Shown here: positions 1 to 12,052 of the stretch, piece after piece | Numbering within the stretch: the stretch's first letter is position 1 | Layout: each line of letters starts with the position of its first letter | Notes under the pieces: generated by a model | Seen by the model: the letters and a program-made list of their open reading frames with translations, nothing else | Told to the model about the DNA's origin: nothing | The model's database searches: none | From: Ustilago trichophora | Taxonomy: Eukaryota; Basidiomycota; Ustilaginomycetes; Ustilaginales; Ustilaginaceae | Assembly (NCBI GenBank): GCA_900323505.1 | Contig: OOIN01000042.1 | Location: forward strand, 186,001-250,000 | Reading direction: 5' to 3' | DNA length: 64,000 nucleotides | Position numbers and translations under genes: made by a program

Positions 1-783
1 CTTCTCTCTGAGGGTTGCGCTCCCTTCTTGTCCGCATCTACGGTCAAGCAGATCTCGCAGCGATGGCAAGGTGGCCTTCTCGACCTTCTCAACCAGGAGG
101 TCCGTGACACCGAATTCGCCTCCTCCTCCATCGTAGAGACCGTCATTGGTCTGTCCCAGAACCGCGAAAAGATCCTTGCCTTCAACTACGCCTCGCAAGC
201 ACTCAACAACAGCTTCTTCCTCTCCACCTTGGCGCCTCAGGACAGGTTGCGCAATCCTACACCGCTTCCCAAACTCGCCACTGCCATCTCGAAAAGCTTT
301 GGCAGCTTCCCCGAAATGTGCCTCGCCTTCTCCTCTGCAGCCTACGGTATGGCCGGCTCCGGTTGGGTTTGGCTCGTCACCGACCAGCACAGAAACCTCG
401 GTGTCGTCCCCACGTTCGGTTCCGGCACCGTCATCGTCCAGAACCGTCTTCAGCAAGGCAAGCACTTCCTCCTCCCCAGCATCAACGACCAGTCCACCGG
501 CTCGCCAGACACCGCCAAGAACAACACCCTCTCGTCATCTTCGCCATCCGAACGCCCATCTCGCCCCGCTGACTCGCTCTTCGGCGGCCTCGGCATCTCG
601 GACAAGGTCGGCAAGGAAATCTACCCTCTCCTCAACATTAGCGTCCACGAACACGCCTGGTTGAACGACTACGGCATCATGGGCAAGGAGGAGTATCTCA
701 CCCGCTTCTGGAACTGCGTCAACTGGGACAAGGTCGAGGAACGCTTCGAGTCGTACTGCCCTCAGTCGTCGCGATACCTGTGA
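1..783 (+). CDS. Mitochondrial small-subunit ribosomal protein, Fe/Mn-SOD-like (mS42/mS43 family), 5' partial
   Basis: The reading frame is open from base 1 (frame 1), so the start lies left of the window; a TTG at 28 is not a credible start. The visible 260 residues look like the C-terminal alpha/beta domain of iron/manganese superoxide dismutase, with a Gly-Ser-Gly-Trp-Val-Trp stretch near base 350 and a His-Glu-His-Ala-Trp motif near base 647 followed by an Asn-Trp near the end. In real SODs that motif is Asp-x-Trp-Glu-His-Ala-Tyr and its Asp binds the metal. Here that position is Ser, so the enzyme site is probably lost. This fits the SOD-like proteins of the fungal mitoribosomal small subunit (Rsm26/Mrp1 type). 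A Ser/Pro-rich insert (about 515-570) breaks the domain, as is common in that family. It converges on the PKS gene. Family assignment is good; the choice between mS42 and mS43 is open. Confidence 0.75.
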   Translation, partial: LLSEGCAPFLSASTVKQISQRWQGGLLDLLNQEVRDTEFASSSIVETVIGLSQNREKILAFNYASQALNNSFFLSTLAPQDRLRNPTPLPKLATAISKSFGSFPEMCLAFSSAAYGMAGSGWVWLVTDQHRNLGVVPTFGSGTVIVQNRLQQGKHFLLPSINDQSTGSPDTAKNNTLSSSSPSERPSRPADSLFGGLGISDKVGKEIYPLLNISVHEHAWLNDYGIMGKEEYLTRFWNCVNWDKVEERFESYCPQSSRYL

Positions 784-1139
784 AAGGCTAGCATGCCATA
801 TCGACTCGACATTGATAATGCAAAAAACACATGCACGCTAGGCTGTGAGCGCCATACTCGTGTAGCTTCAGACGCCCATTGCAAGTCAACTCGTAAGCCC
901 AGCAAGGCTACAGAGCGGCTTCGGTCCCGACCATTGTACACTACTTACACCATTCAATGCAGCACGGTCTGCTGCCCATTACACGATCATAGAATTTGGT
1001 CATATTTCATCGTTTGTCAGCATCGGTGGAACTTGGAGGTATGAAGCTATGAACCGACAGAAAAGAAAGGAATGATGAATCTACAACCGCAAAAGATCGG
1101 TTTGCGAGGAGAAGACGATAATGACGATGCGATGTCGCC
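784..1139. other. Convergent intergenic spacer
   Basis: This spacer lies between the stop codons of two convergent genes. No conserved reading frame, tRNA-like fold or repeat was recognised. It presumably holds the two 3' UTRs and polyadenylation signals. Confidence 0.6.
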
Positions 1140-4100
1140 TCATTGTTGGGCGCTGGCGATCACAAGGTCGAGAGCTGGGGCGAGGTGAGTCCAATGATCG
1201 CCGCTCACTTCGTGGAACACGAGGTTGGCCGAGGTGGACCAGAAGGAACGCCAGTCCTGCTCATTTGCCATCACGCCCTTCAGCTTTGAGTGGTCCGTCG
1301 CATTGACGACCATCACCTTTGCTGGCTTTCGGTCGGTCGTCTGCAATGCAAGGCAGCGGTACTCTGGCAGACTCAGTGCGCATGATCGGAAGTGCTCGCG
1401 GACCGTGTTGGAGGTGATCCTGCTCAGCATCTCATTCAACGTGTCCGTCGGAAGCGGCTTGATCTGTCGTGGGTTGGGCGTGTCGATCAAGCCGAGAAAA
1501 GCTACTTCGTGACCAGCCGACAGCAGCCGACGAGCTACTTCAAGGGCAAAAACGCCTCCAATGCTCCATCCAGCGAGCTTGTAAGGTCCGCGCGTCTGCG
1601 CGTGGCACAGCATCTCGATGTAGCGATCGACCAGCTCGGCTACACCTCGACTCCATGCTCCAATCTGTCCGAGGTAGGGCGAGTCGAAGCCGTAGACCGA
1701 GAGCGAGTTCGCCTCTCGACTGCTCTTGGGGTATACCTGAGCGGTGCCAGTGCCATCAGGGAAGAGGAAGAGAACGTTTTGCCCCTCGAAATGCCTTAGT
1801 TGAGGTCCGCCGATGTGAAGCGGCGCTGAGTATGAGAAGCGTCTGTTGGGATTGGTGAGCACGTCCATAGGCGAGTCGCACTGAGCCTCTTGATTAGCTC
1901 GCATCGATGTTGTGTGGATTTTGACCTTCTTCGAAATCCCGACCTGGCTCTGCCCTTGAAGTGCTTGGTTAATCGGCGGAATCTTAGGCTGCTCTGCATG
2001 GGTGGACTTGCTCTCCCGCTCGTTGGCTGCTTTCGCTGCCTCGCTGGCAAAGGCCTTGGAGGATAGCTGAACGAGCCTGGTCAGCATGTCTCGACGGATG
2101 CGTTTGAACACAATGTTCTCCATCATGCCCATGAGCTGTCCATCGGGCAAGAAGAAGTAAGCAGAGCCTTTCGAGAGCTCCTTGTCCTGTTGCATCCTGG
2201 CGTAGACTCGGACTTTTGTCTCGCTGCCAGGCTGCAGCTTTCTCAAACCAGGCATCGTGACGATTCTGCCAATGGCCTCTGCCATGTAAACAAAGGGGCC
2301 TTCGGCAAAGCCAACGTTGCTGATGAAACCTGTCAGTCCTCCAAGACTGTCTAGCAGCATGGGGCTGCACAAGAAGCGCCCATTCACGGCCCCTCCGTTG
2401 TGACTGACTTCAGACACAGCTTCGTCACCACTCTCCGTCATCCAGACCGTGTTCATGCCTCGGAAGCCATCCAGATACAGCACGATAGCTTCAAAGTTCT
2501 TGTAAACGGTGTCGGTTTTGATGATGGAAGCTGCTTGTGCCTTGACGGTCGAGGCTGTCGTCATAATCAGATGTTGCAGCTTGGCCCAGTCACGAGAGAC
2601 ATGCTCCAGTGTAGTGATGCGAATCCGGCAAGAGCCATACTGATGTTTCTGATGCTGGTGCTGGCTGTGTGAGAAGAACTGCACAATGGAGCCATCAACA
2701 GATGTTGGGTTGCCTTGCATCGAGACCTCGATGCTTTGTTTGGGGTCTTGCTCGTTGAGATACAGCGAAGCTACCATGGACAGATTCAGCACTTCAATGA
2801 TTACGTCGTCCTCCTGTTGCGTCGAAGACCTAACTCTGCACGGATCGGTACGCCACCAGTACATGCCCGCTTCCTGCGCAAGCTCAACAAAAACGGTGGC
2901 TGGTGCCAAGGGTACGCCGAGGATGATGTGGCCTCGAATGAAGTCGCGAAAGGGTCGCCGATTGACGCGTGCGAGGAACAAGGCCGACGGTGAATCTCTA
3001 TCGAGCTTGACACATTGCCACAGCAAAGCATGCAATGGTCTTGGCCTTCTCTGGAGGACTGCAGAAGTGTCGCTGCCACTACCATCTGCTGCGGTCGTAG
3101 TCTCGGCGAAAGAGATCGCAGGATCGCTATGCGTTACCATGAGATGATCTCGCAAGCCTCGATCCTTGAAGGGCACCCAGTGCTCTTCCAGATCGAAGGG
3201 ATACAAAGGGAGACTGGTAGCGAGGGCCTGGTGACCGAAGCGCAGACCCAGATCGACAAAGACGCGCTCCCAATCCAGATCGATGCCCCGCGATGCGAGC
3301 TCCTTGACCAAGTCGAGTGTAGAAGTCCAGGACGAGCTTCCACGTCGGAAGGAAGCGAGGAAAACAGGCGTTTGTGTCGAGTCGGCATAGCAGCCTTTCA
3401 ACATGGGAATGCAAGTCGGATGGGGTCCAATCTCGATCCAGGTGTCCACTTCGATTTTGGCTTGCAGGTCGCTGATTGAATCTGCGAAGCGCACTGGCTG
3501 GCGAAGATGGCGTACTAGATACTGCGAATCGAAGACATTGTTGTCAGGGCCAATCACCTTGCCGAGAACGTTGGACGCAATGCTGATGCTCGGCTTAGAG
3601 AAGCGATGAACCGCAGCAACACCTGCGTATGCTTCGATCAAGGGTTCCACGGCTCTGGAGTGGAAAGCGTAAGGTACCGGAATTGCCATTGCTTTGATCT
3701 TGGGCTCTTTCTGTTCGCACAGCTTCAGCAGTTTCTCGATCTCGGCATTGCTACCAGCAACTACAGTGTCGGTTGGACTGTTGAGGCAAGCAATCTCCAG
3801 CTTTTCGTATCCAGACTGTTCGAGCAGTTGACGGACCTTGACAGGACCTTCTCGAATGGCGAGCATTGAGGATGCATTGGGCTCGCACAATTCCATCATG
3901 AGCACAGCACGACGACCAACAAGCTCGAGCATAGCTCGCAGAGAGATGACGCCCGCTATCCAGAGCGCTGCATATTCTCCGAGCGAGTGTCCAACGACGC
4001 AGTCTGGCTTCAACCCCCATTCGAGCAACATAGAAGCCATGCCTACCTCGGCAGCGATCAGCGCCAGCTGATACTGTGCCGGACTGAAGCTGTCTGCTTT

Positions 4101-7100
4101 GCGTACCTGTGGAGTGTCTGCTTTCGAAGGGTTCTGAGCCTCTCGGAGGGGATGGATGACCTCGAGCAAGTTTGGGAGCTCCATGCTCAGGACAATGGTG
4201 GTGCAATTGTCGATGTGACTGCGGAAGGTTGCGCTGTGCTCGTAGAGCTCTCTAGCCATGTCTAGGTACTGTGCGCCTTGGCCACTGAATGCAATGCCGA
4301 CCGTGCGAGTCTTTGATTTGATACTATCAGTGTCGATGCATACAGACTCTTGACTGCTGAGGCACGCCTTTGCTTCGTCCAGGTTGGAAGGGGTCGCGAT
4401 CAGACGAAAGGAGTACATGGGATCGCTGAGGGAAACGGCGCTGCAGAACTCGGTCAAGCTGACATCTTTGTTCGCTTCCAGGAAGGCGATGAGCCTCCGC
4501 CTCTTGGCGTCCAGCGAGAACGGAGTAGCCGCAGTCACGAACAGGAGGTGGTGCCTTGCAATGCATGCGGTGCCTTGAGCAGAGTCGGACATCCGAGCCG
4601 AGCTGCTCATCTTTGACAGCCGGTCCCGATAGATGCTGCCTCTATCCATGACGATCGACGAGTTGCCTCCTGCTGCCGAAAAGTTGTCGACGAGCGTGAA
4701 TGCCGTCTCCACTCTGTCTAGCTTGGTCTCTCGCATAGGCACATGCAGTCCGGTGAGCGGTGGAAGCTTGGTGTTGAGCTTAGTACGAATGCCGACGTGA
4801 CGCGGAACTTCACCGTGCTCGTAAATCTTGACGGTTTTAATCATACTGCTGGCTCCGGATGCTGCTTCGGAATGGCCAATGTTTGCTTTCACTGAGCCGA
4901 GGACGAGCGGCGATTCTTCACCTCTTTTACCTTGACCAAAGGTCTGAACGATGCCGGTGACCTCCTCGAAATCACCGCTTTGCGTTCCAGTGCCATGCAT
5001 CTCGATGTAGGTGTAGTCTTGCGGCATTGTCTTGCTCGCCAGCATCCCTGCTTGATACAGCCTCTTCTGAGTCGGGCCGTGTGGATGAGTGATAGAAAAG
5101 GATTCGCCGGAATGATTGGTCGCGGCTGACGAGATGACCGCCAGGATCGGATCCCCGTCCCTTACAGCGTCTGGAAGGCGTTTCAGCAGCATGATGGAAA
5201 CAGCATCGGCTCGCGAGTATCCCGCTCCTGCATCGTCGAGCGTCATGCATTGAGATGAAGGCGAAAGGAAGAAGCCTCTGTCCAGGCCGATGGTGATCTG
5301 CGGCTGAGTAAGGATGTTGACGCCTCCAGTAAGAGCTGCCGAGGTCTCTCCGGCCAGCAAGCTGTTACAAGCTGCCTCGACAGCGACAAGAGCAGAACTG
5401 CAAGCTGTGTCATAAGTGCATGCGCCTCCTCGGAAGCCAAAAGTTTCGTTGATTTTCGCGACGAGATGGGCGCGATGGGTGTTGGAGACCAGATCAGCAT
5501 CGATGTTGTGGCTCAGGTGCTCGCGGTAGTCGTCGCTGCAGTAGGCGAGATGCGTGCTCCATTTTTGTGGATGCTTCGGATGGCTATAATGCGAGAAGCC
5601 ATAGCCTGCTCTCTGCAGCGTCTCATGTGCGGTGAGAATGGCCACCCGCTGCTGTGGATCGATCTTGGTGCAGTCATCGCTGGTAAAGGTATCGCCAAGG
5701 ATGCTCTTGTCGAACAAGCTGGAAGTGGCCACAAAATTTCCCGTCTTGACGCGCATCACGTTGCGATCCCTGTACGAGGCTGAATGGTAATCTTGATACC
5801 GATACAGTCGAGAGGGAATCTGTGGATCAGATGATACGAAACAATTTGTTAGCAAGCGTTGGAAGATACGGTCCGCTCGATCGGTGAGCTTGACTTACCT
5901 CTTCGCACATATCCTTGCCTTCTTTCAGAAGTTGCCATAGCTCCTCCGCGTCGCTGGCTCCGGGCACACGGCAGGACATTCCGATGATGGCAATCTGCTG
6001 GCAGGGATTTCCCTGCATCTTGGATAGCTTGACGGGTTCGTCTCCGAAGCGATAAGAATCCTTGGGATACAGCAAATGAAGCAACTTGACTGGGATATAA
6101 GGCAATTGAAGCGAGTCAAAGGATCGTGTCACGGCCATGGCACTTGTGTCTTTTATCGCTCCGCCCAGCAGCAGAAGCTCGATGCGAGGAGTATAGACAC
6201 GCGAGCCAGCAAGATGCTCTCGGCAAAGTTCCAACATGTTCTCGAAATGCTTCTGTGATCTTCCCATATCGGGACACAGAATGAGCTTACTGAGATCGAT
6301 GTGGAATTGGGCGTCGAGAGAAGATCCGAGCTGAGACTTGGGGTCCTTCGTGAGCTTGACTGTGATCTGGCGGTCTCGCATGCGTTGCTCTAGCTTAACT
6401 AGAAGCTCGCTCCATTCGCCTGCGTTCAAGATTGGCATGACAGAATGTTCAATCGCCATAAAGTTGCTTTGTTGATCTCCATCGCCAGCGTTTTGCACAT
6501 CTCTGAAGCCGATTGGGAGCGGAAAGACAGTACAAAATCCACACAGAGTCTCTTCGAAGGCTATGCCATCCTTTCGGCACCCTTGTGCTACGGAAGCAAT
6601 TGCATCATCATTTGCACGAAACGTGGTCCTTTGCTTTCCGATGTTGCCGCTGTGCAAGCTACCCGAGTCTAGATAGAAGTCAAGCCAACTCGCCAGTCTG
6701 ATCATCTGGACGGCTTTGGCAGTCAGCTCGAGAGTCGCAGTGACGTCGGTCGCTCGGAGAAGCTCGATGGTCAAAAAGGACTCGGGATCCCAAACAGCCG
6801 CAAAATCGCCTCGCATCGCATCCTTAAAGTCTTGTCGGGAGGAGAGCACGACGCCAATCTGAACCAAGGTGGTGAGCGAGATGGTGTAAGGACGCAGTGT
6901 CTTGACCGAGTCGATCTGTGCGAGCTCTTGAAAAGTGTTGGGTAAAGGAAACTCCTTGCGCGGACCATCTGCAGAGATACGCGCGGCTACGTTGGCTTCG
7001 TGTTGCAGTGCTTGATACGCAGAGTCCAGGAACGCCTTGAGAATGACGTCGTACGCGGATCGACGATGCAGTAGGCGAAGCGTCGACGTGAGTAGGACTT

Positions 7101-7245
7101 GTCTGTAGGAAGCGTAGACAAATACGACCTTGTGGTTGTGACCCTTGCTCAGGGTCGTGGGGACAGTGGAAGGCATCATGCTGGAGAAGAAGCTGAAATC
7201 TAAGATGCGCTTTGAATTGTTTCCATCGATCTTGTTGAGGGCCAA
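1140..7245 (-). CDS. Non-reducing polyketide synthase (SAT-KS-MAT-PT-TE) without a recognisable ACP
   Basis: Two exons, 7245-5899 and 5819-1140, are joined over a 79-nt phase-0 intron (donor GTAAGT at 5898, acceptor CAG ending at 5820). They give about 2,008 residues; a Met pair at 7179 is an alternative start. Domains in order: SAT (about 40-390); KS (about 420-840) with catalytic Cys589 in DTACSS, His724 in HGTGT and His765; MAT (about 960-1280) with FSGQGAQ and Ser1061 in GHSLGEY; product template (about 1390-1690) with His1413 in the H-x3-G-x-P region and Asp1606; C-terminal TE with Ser1868 in GWSIGG and His in GDHW. This is the order of fungal NR-PKSs, which make aromatic polyketides in the cytosol. 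Two parts are missing. The roughly 100-residue linker between PT and TE has no G-x-D-S-L phosphopantetheine site, and the SAT has no GxCxG at the expected place. It may work with an ACP in trans, or be degenerate. An FSH hydrolase is divergently placed. Confidence 0.93.
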
Positions 7246-8675
7246 GGATCGGAAGCTTCACCAGGAACTTGACATTCGGGCTGTCTTATATACTGGAGAA
7301 CCTTTCAACGTCTCTTTAGAGGCAGGTGCCTTGACTGAGGAAGCACTGGCGCAACCTACCGGCTTTCTGTTGGGTAGGTCAGAGCATCCGCTGCGATACT
7401 GCTGGATGTTGCGAGCACACACAGACTTTCGCTGGAGGGGGAGCATTCCCTTTGAAGACCACCAGAAGGCGAATAAGCAGTCAGCAACATATAAAGAGTC
7501 TATGTGCCATATTTGACCAGCTCAAACAAGAGTAGCGGCTCCTCCGCTCGTGCTCGCGTGAGCTCGATCGCTCCTCAGCCTTGGCAAGTAGGCTCTGTGC
7601 CGGATCAATGAAGCGATAGAGATGTGGATGCTGGATTGAAAGTGGCGTAGGCGTGAGAGCCCGACGGAAGGGTTTATCGGCACATCCGATGAAGGGAGAA
7701 AGCTTCATTCGAAAGAGCGGGCGCTTCCGACGGGCTTGGTCACCAGTTCGGAGCCCTTCCGAGAGAGTGTGAAAGTGTCCGAGGCTGTCATCTGGCTACG
7801 CCGTTGCTGCTGTGACGTGACAAAATGCCACAGCCTTCCATTTTGCCAAGAGGGTCTAGCGGATAAGCTTGGTCTGTCACACTTGCGACATTGTGACCGA
7901 TCGAGAAGAGCTTTGTCAACGATCCTACGTTTCTAGACAGGTGGCCGCGTGCCTTGCAAGACAAGGAGTCGTCATTTTTCAACGCATCACCGCTGCGCCA
8001 TCAGAAAGATCTTGGAACGATGAATTGGAATGGTCTTGAGACTTCAATAAGAAGGTGATGAACGCCAAATGTGATCAGAGCTGGCCGAATAGCTCGATGA
8101 TGATGAGTCGTGTTTCCGAACGGGTGAAGGAGGGATTGCTGTGACCTTACAGACTCGCGGCTATTCCGAGTGATGAAAGGTGCATGTAGCTTCTCGTCTT
8201 TCGCTGGCATCCCCGCCATCATCGCTCTGAGAAGCAGGTGGGTACTGGCGCGAGAAAGATACAGAACAGTTCCTGTTGCTCTCTTTCCCTTCTTGTGGCT
8301 CATACGCCGTGCCCTGAACGGCACTCACCACATCTTTGTGTGATGTCAAGAATGTCCAACTGACTCGCACGACGCCCTTCTTCTAGAGTGAGGATCATTT
8401 TCTCCGGATTCTTCTCTGTAACGTCCCCCTTAGCACCGGCACCTCTTCGTGAGCTTCTAGAGAAGGAGCTGAGCTTCAATTGGGGTGGGGAGGAGAGGAG
8501 ACACAGGCGGAAGAGCCATTGTCATGCTGAAAATAGGCTTCCCTCTTTGTAAACCGAGAACGCTACTTAAGAGCAGAAGATCCGGAGTCAGATTCGTAAG
8601 GAACCTCATCAGCAGCAACGTTGGCCCAACACCGGCTCCCTCCTTCGCCGTGATCCTCGTCGGCTGAGTAGGACG
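7246..8675. other. Divergent promoter region between the PKS and the hydrolase
   Basis: About 1.4 kb separates the two divergent starts. No credible gene was found; the short frames here lack domain or codon signals. A TGTGACGTGACA stretch near 7811 contains a CRE-like TGACG half-site, but nothing shows that it is used. The region could co-regulate the PKS and the hydrolase, which is inference. Confidence 0.5.
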
Positions 8676-9708
8676 ATGCCGACGCGCAAACTCAAGCTGT
8701 TGGCATTGCACGGCAAGGGCACGTCAGCCAGGATCATGAAGGCGCAGATCAAGCCTATCATCGATATGCTGAGCGACATCTTGGAGGTGCACTACTTGGA
8801 CGGGGGCGCGGTATCTGCTCCTTATCAAGGTAAGCTGCGATGATGGCTGTTCAGATAGAGCTAGACAAAAAGCGCTGAGACACTCGCCCTCTGTTCCGAT
8901 AGGCATCGAGATCATGTTTCCAACAGAGTCCTACCACGCTTGGTATGAGCAGCCTACTAGCGTCGAGCTACATGCCGCGCACAGTCGAGTTGCACAACAT
9001 CTGGCCGTACCGACGGACTTGATCCGCAAGCAGCCTCGAAAAGATCCGGTCGTGATCACAACCAGCCCCGAACGCAATGACCTCGGTGTCTTTACTCCTC
9101 CCGAAACCCCAACCTCATCCACACCGGCATTTACGACGGCAAACTTACCACTGCACAGGTCGCCAAGCTTGCAGTCGCAGCACAGCAGGAGCTTCGAACC
9201 AACTATTACAGAAAACGGCCGAGAAGCACTTCTTCGAAGGTTTACCCATCTGGTCACTGGACTGGATACGCCAGAGTCATACCCGAGCACCGCGGGACCG
9301 AGGACGCCGCTGTATGCAGAACATGGCTTGTACGATGGATTGATCTGTTTCTCGCAAGGATGTGCCGTGTCGACGGGCTTGCTGTTGGAGCTAGGCGACA
9401 AGTATGGCTGCGGAGGATTGTTGCCGGTGCGCTTTGTTGTCCTCATCTGCGGTGGAAGACCATTTGATCGGGATGGGACGATGGAAAGGGTCGACAGCAC
9501 GAGCGTGGTGCCTATCAAGTTGCCGAGTCTTCACATCCATGGTCGTCAGGACCCAGGTCTGGATGAATCGAGAAGGCTGGCAGCACTCTACTGCGATGCA
9601 AACAAACAGATCATTGAGCTTGACATTGGACACTGTCCACCGAGACGAACGTCGGATGTGAACCTTGTAGCGGCTGCTATTCGACGAATGATGTTGGACT
9701 TGAGCTAG
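8676..9708 (+). CDS. FSH1-type serine hydrolase (alpha/beta hydrolase, thioesterase-like)
   Basis: Two exons, 8676-8829 and 8903-9708, are joined over a 73-nt phase-1 intron (donor GTAAGC, acceptor ATAG) and give 319 residues. The N-terminus (KLKLLALHGKGTSARI) is the hallmark first strand and loop of the FSH1 family. The nucleophile is in C-F-S-Q-G (about residue 205), the acid is probably in the H-G-R-Q-D-P segment (about 265) and the His is in G-H-C-P-P-R near the C-terminus, so the Ser-Asp-His triad looks complete. FSH1 proteins include trans-acting thioesterases that release or edit polyketides (LovG, CitA type) as well as general esterases. Its position head-to-head with the PKS suggests such a role, but FSH proteins also occur outside clusters. 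A Ser/Thr/Pro-rich insert at about residues 105-160 is longer than in the yeast members. No signal peptide or membrane segment is seen, so it is probably cytosolic. Confidence 0.85.
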
Positions 9709-11209
9709 TTTACCTTTTTCTTGCTCCCAATCAAAGAGAGAAAAAAGGAACAATGATCAGACTAGTCGAAGCAGACGGTTCAATGGGGCGCTCAGTACTA
9801 TACTGCAAGTGTGAAAGGGCCTGTTGCAAGACTGTGGAGGTGAAAGAGTTGCGAAGTTGTGCTCGCTTGCCAAAGGGAGCGGGCCACGTGGTGCGGACAG
9901 GGTCGCATCTAGAAGCCCAAGACCGACACGCATTTAAAAAAAAAGAAGAAAAAGAAAACAGGGGAAAAAAGGGGGGAAACCGGCGAATTTGAGTTTTAGG
10001 CTCGAAGCTATTCATGACTGCGAGCTGTGTCGTGCGACTGATGCCTGGACTGAGCGAGTGGATGAACGATGCATGCAAGGAGGAAGAGCCGATTCAATAC
10101 ATGGGGGGGGGGGGATGTACGGGTGAGCAAGTGGAAGTGCGGTGAATTGAAGATGAAAAGATCAAGTGATGGTGCCGGCCTTGACACAGCCACATGGATG
10201 GAGGAGAAATGTGATTGGATTGAGGTCAACGTGGCGAAATTGACTTGGATGGAGCTGCGCAGCCAATGGTGAGAAGAAATGGGAAGAGAGATAAAGTGGA
10301 CCCTGAGAATGGGTGGTAAACCAATCAAAGGATCGGAGCTTTGTGTAGCGGGGAAGCGATACATTTTATTTGAAATCCATTTTTAGGGGTGGAGTGCGCC
10401 GGTCAAGTAACGACTGTTGATCAAGCCTCGTTCCGGTATGTATGGCCGAGCTTGAATACAAAGTGTAGCGTAAGAAGGCACGCAGCAGGGGGTGTGGTTT
10501 TGTGATGCATTAGAGAGGAGGAGGGAATCCCCGCATGATGAAATCGCCTACTGCCTTTCAAGACGATGCAACATCAGTATCAAGGGACAGAGTCAGACGA
10601 CCAACAAGGGAGGGGGCCGAGAAGCGTCTCACGAACCCACATGCTGTCTTGTACTGTAGCTGCGGAACGGATCCAAGATGTCCGAGTGTTGATAAAGTGA
10701 TAGGTAAAGGGTCTCAAAGGGATCGCAACCTCTGATAGCTTCAAGGAAAAGACTTGAAACCTTGATTCAAGAGGGACGCAAGATGACAAGTGCTCGAGGC
10801 TCTTTTGCCCAACCATGATTTAGTCGGATGTCGCTCCGATGATGAAAGCACCCATAACGGCACTACCGATGAGAGGTAGCTTGCCATGCTCTGTTTTTCG
10901 CTCAAGACAAGAAGGGATCCGGACAAGCTCCGAGGCCAGCAGTACAGGACTTGATCATGAGATCCATTGCATTCTGTTCCCTTTGTCTTGCAGTCACGGA
11001 GCGGGCGATGCAAAATGATGCGACCGGCAGTACCTTGCTTTGTTTGGTTTTCACCTTTAAATTTATGTTTTCCGGCTTGGCCATGGCGTTCTCTCTGCGC
11101 TTGCGCTGTGCAATTTTGATTGGATTTCCCCTCCTTTTTCTCGCCTTTTTGCTAAATTTAGGAGGTTGTCGCAGGCTTTTGAGGGGCTCTCTGAATTTGG
11201 CATAACTTA

Positions 11210-11239
11210 GAGAGAGAGAGAGAGAGAGAGGAGAGAGAA
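11210..11239. repeat. GA dinucleotide microsatellite
   Basis: An almost pure (AG)n run of about 30 nt, interrupted once by an extra G. It lies about 0.8 kb upstream of the TVP38-like gene. Confidence 0.9.
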
Positions 11240-11980
11240 AGATGGAAGAAGAATTGATGGCAATCCTGTCGCCCTGAAATCATCACCCTTTTTCAAGGCG
11301 TCAGCTTGGACCAACACACACACACTCTCTCTCTCACTCTCTCTCTTTTGCGTGTGCCGGTCCGCTCATCAGTCTCTTCTCTCTATCTTTCTTTCTTTCT
11401 TTCCATTTTTTTTTTCTTTTTCTTTTTCTTTTTTTGAGAAGCACGTTTGCCGCTCGGCCCTCCCGTTTCGCCTTGCACTGTTACTTTTACTTTTGTTGCT
11501 CCTCGTCTTGCGCTCTCTCTTCTTTCTCTCTCTCTCTCTCTCTATCCCAAAGACCATCTCTTGTTGCTGTTAGCTGCTTTCTGAGCTCTCATCGTCCGTC
11601 ATTGTCGCCATCATCATCACCATCACCACTCGGCATTCTCACCCTTGATTTCTCGGATCAAACCCTCTTTGGCATCGGTCTTACGCTATCCTTCACATCC
11701 TCGAGACCTCAAACGGACACGTCGCCTTCATTTCCACTCGACAATCCAAATCGCATTCCTCATCTCACCACAAAGCACCTAGATCAAAATAACTCACAAG
11801 CCATTTGACTCTTGGCGCCAAGCTCGTAATCATATACGCGCCACTCGCTCGATTCGTTTCCATCTAGAGCTTCTTCAGACTCTCTGCCTCCCATCAACCT
11901 CGGCTCCAACACCACTTCGCATCACACTTGTACATCCCGTCTGGAATCGTAGCAGAATCTCTGCCCAGTTGCACTAGCTA

Positions 11981-12039
11981 GTGCTGCTGCTGCTACTGCT
12001 GCTGCTACTGCCGCTGCTACTGCCGCTTCTACCGCTGCC
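11981..12039 (+). repeat. CTG/CTA triplet repeat in the leader, in frame with the TVP38-like start
   Basis: Imperfect CTG/CTA/CCG triplets sit directly before the ATG at 12053. They are in the same frame and contain no stop after a TAG at 11975. If read, they would encode an almost pure Leu stretch. The likely status is untranslated leader. Confidence 0.7.
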
Positions 12040-12052
12040 AGCGTCGACGTCT

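Larger units (their letters stand above)
9709..12052. other. Intergenic region with simple repeats and a pyrimidine-rich leader
   Basis: No gene was recognised in this 2.3 kb. It holds an A/G-rich stretch near 9935-9980, a G run near 10105, a GA dinucleotide array (11210-11239), CT-rich tracts from 11320 to 11570, and a C/T-rich region continuing to the TVP38-like start. The CT tracts followed by a C-rich stretch look like the promoter and 5' leader of a fungal gene. ACTGTA-type motifs occur near 10649. Confidence 0.6.
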
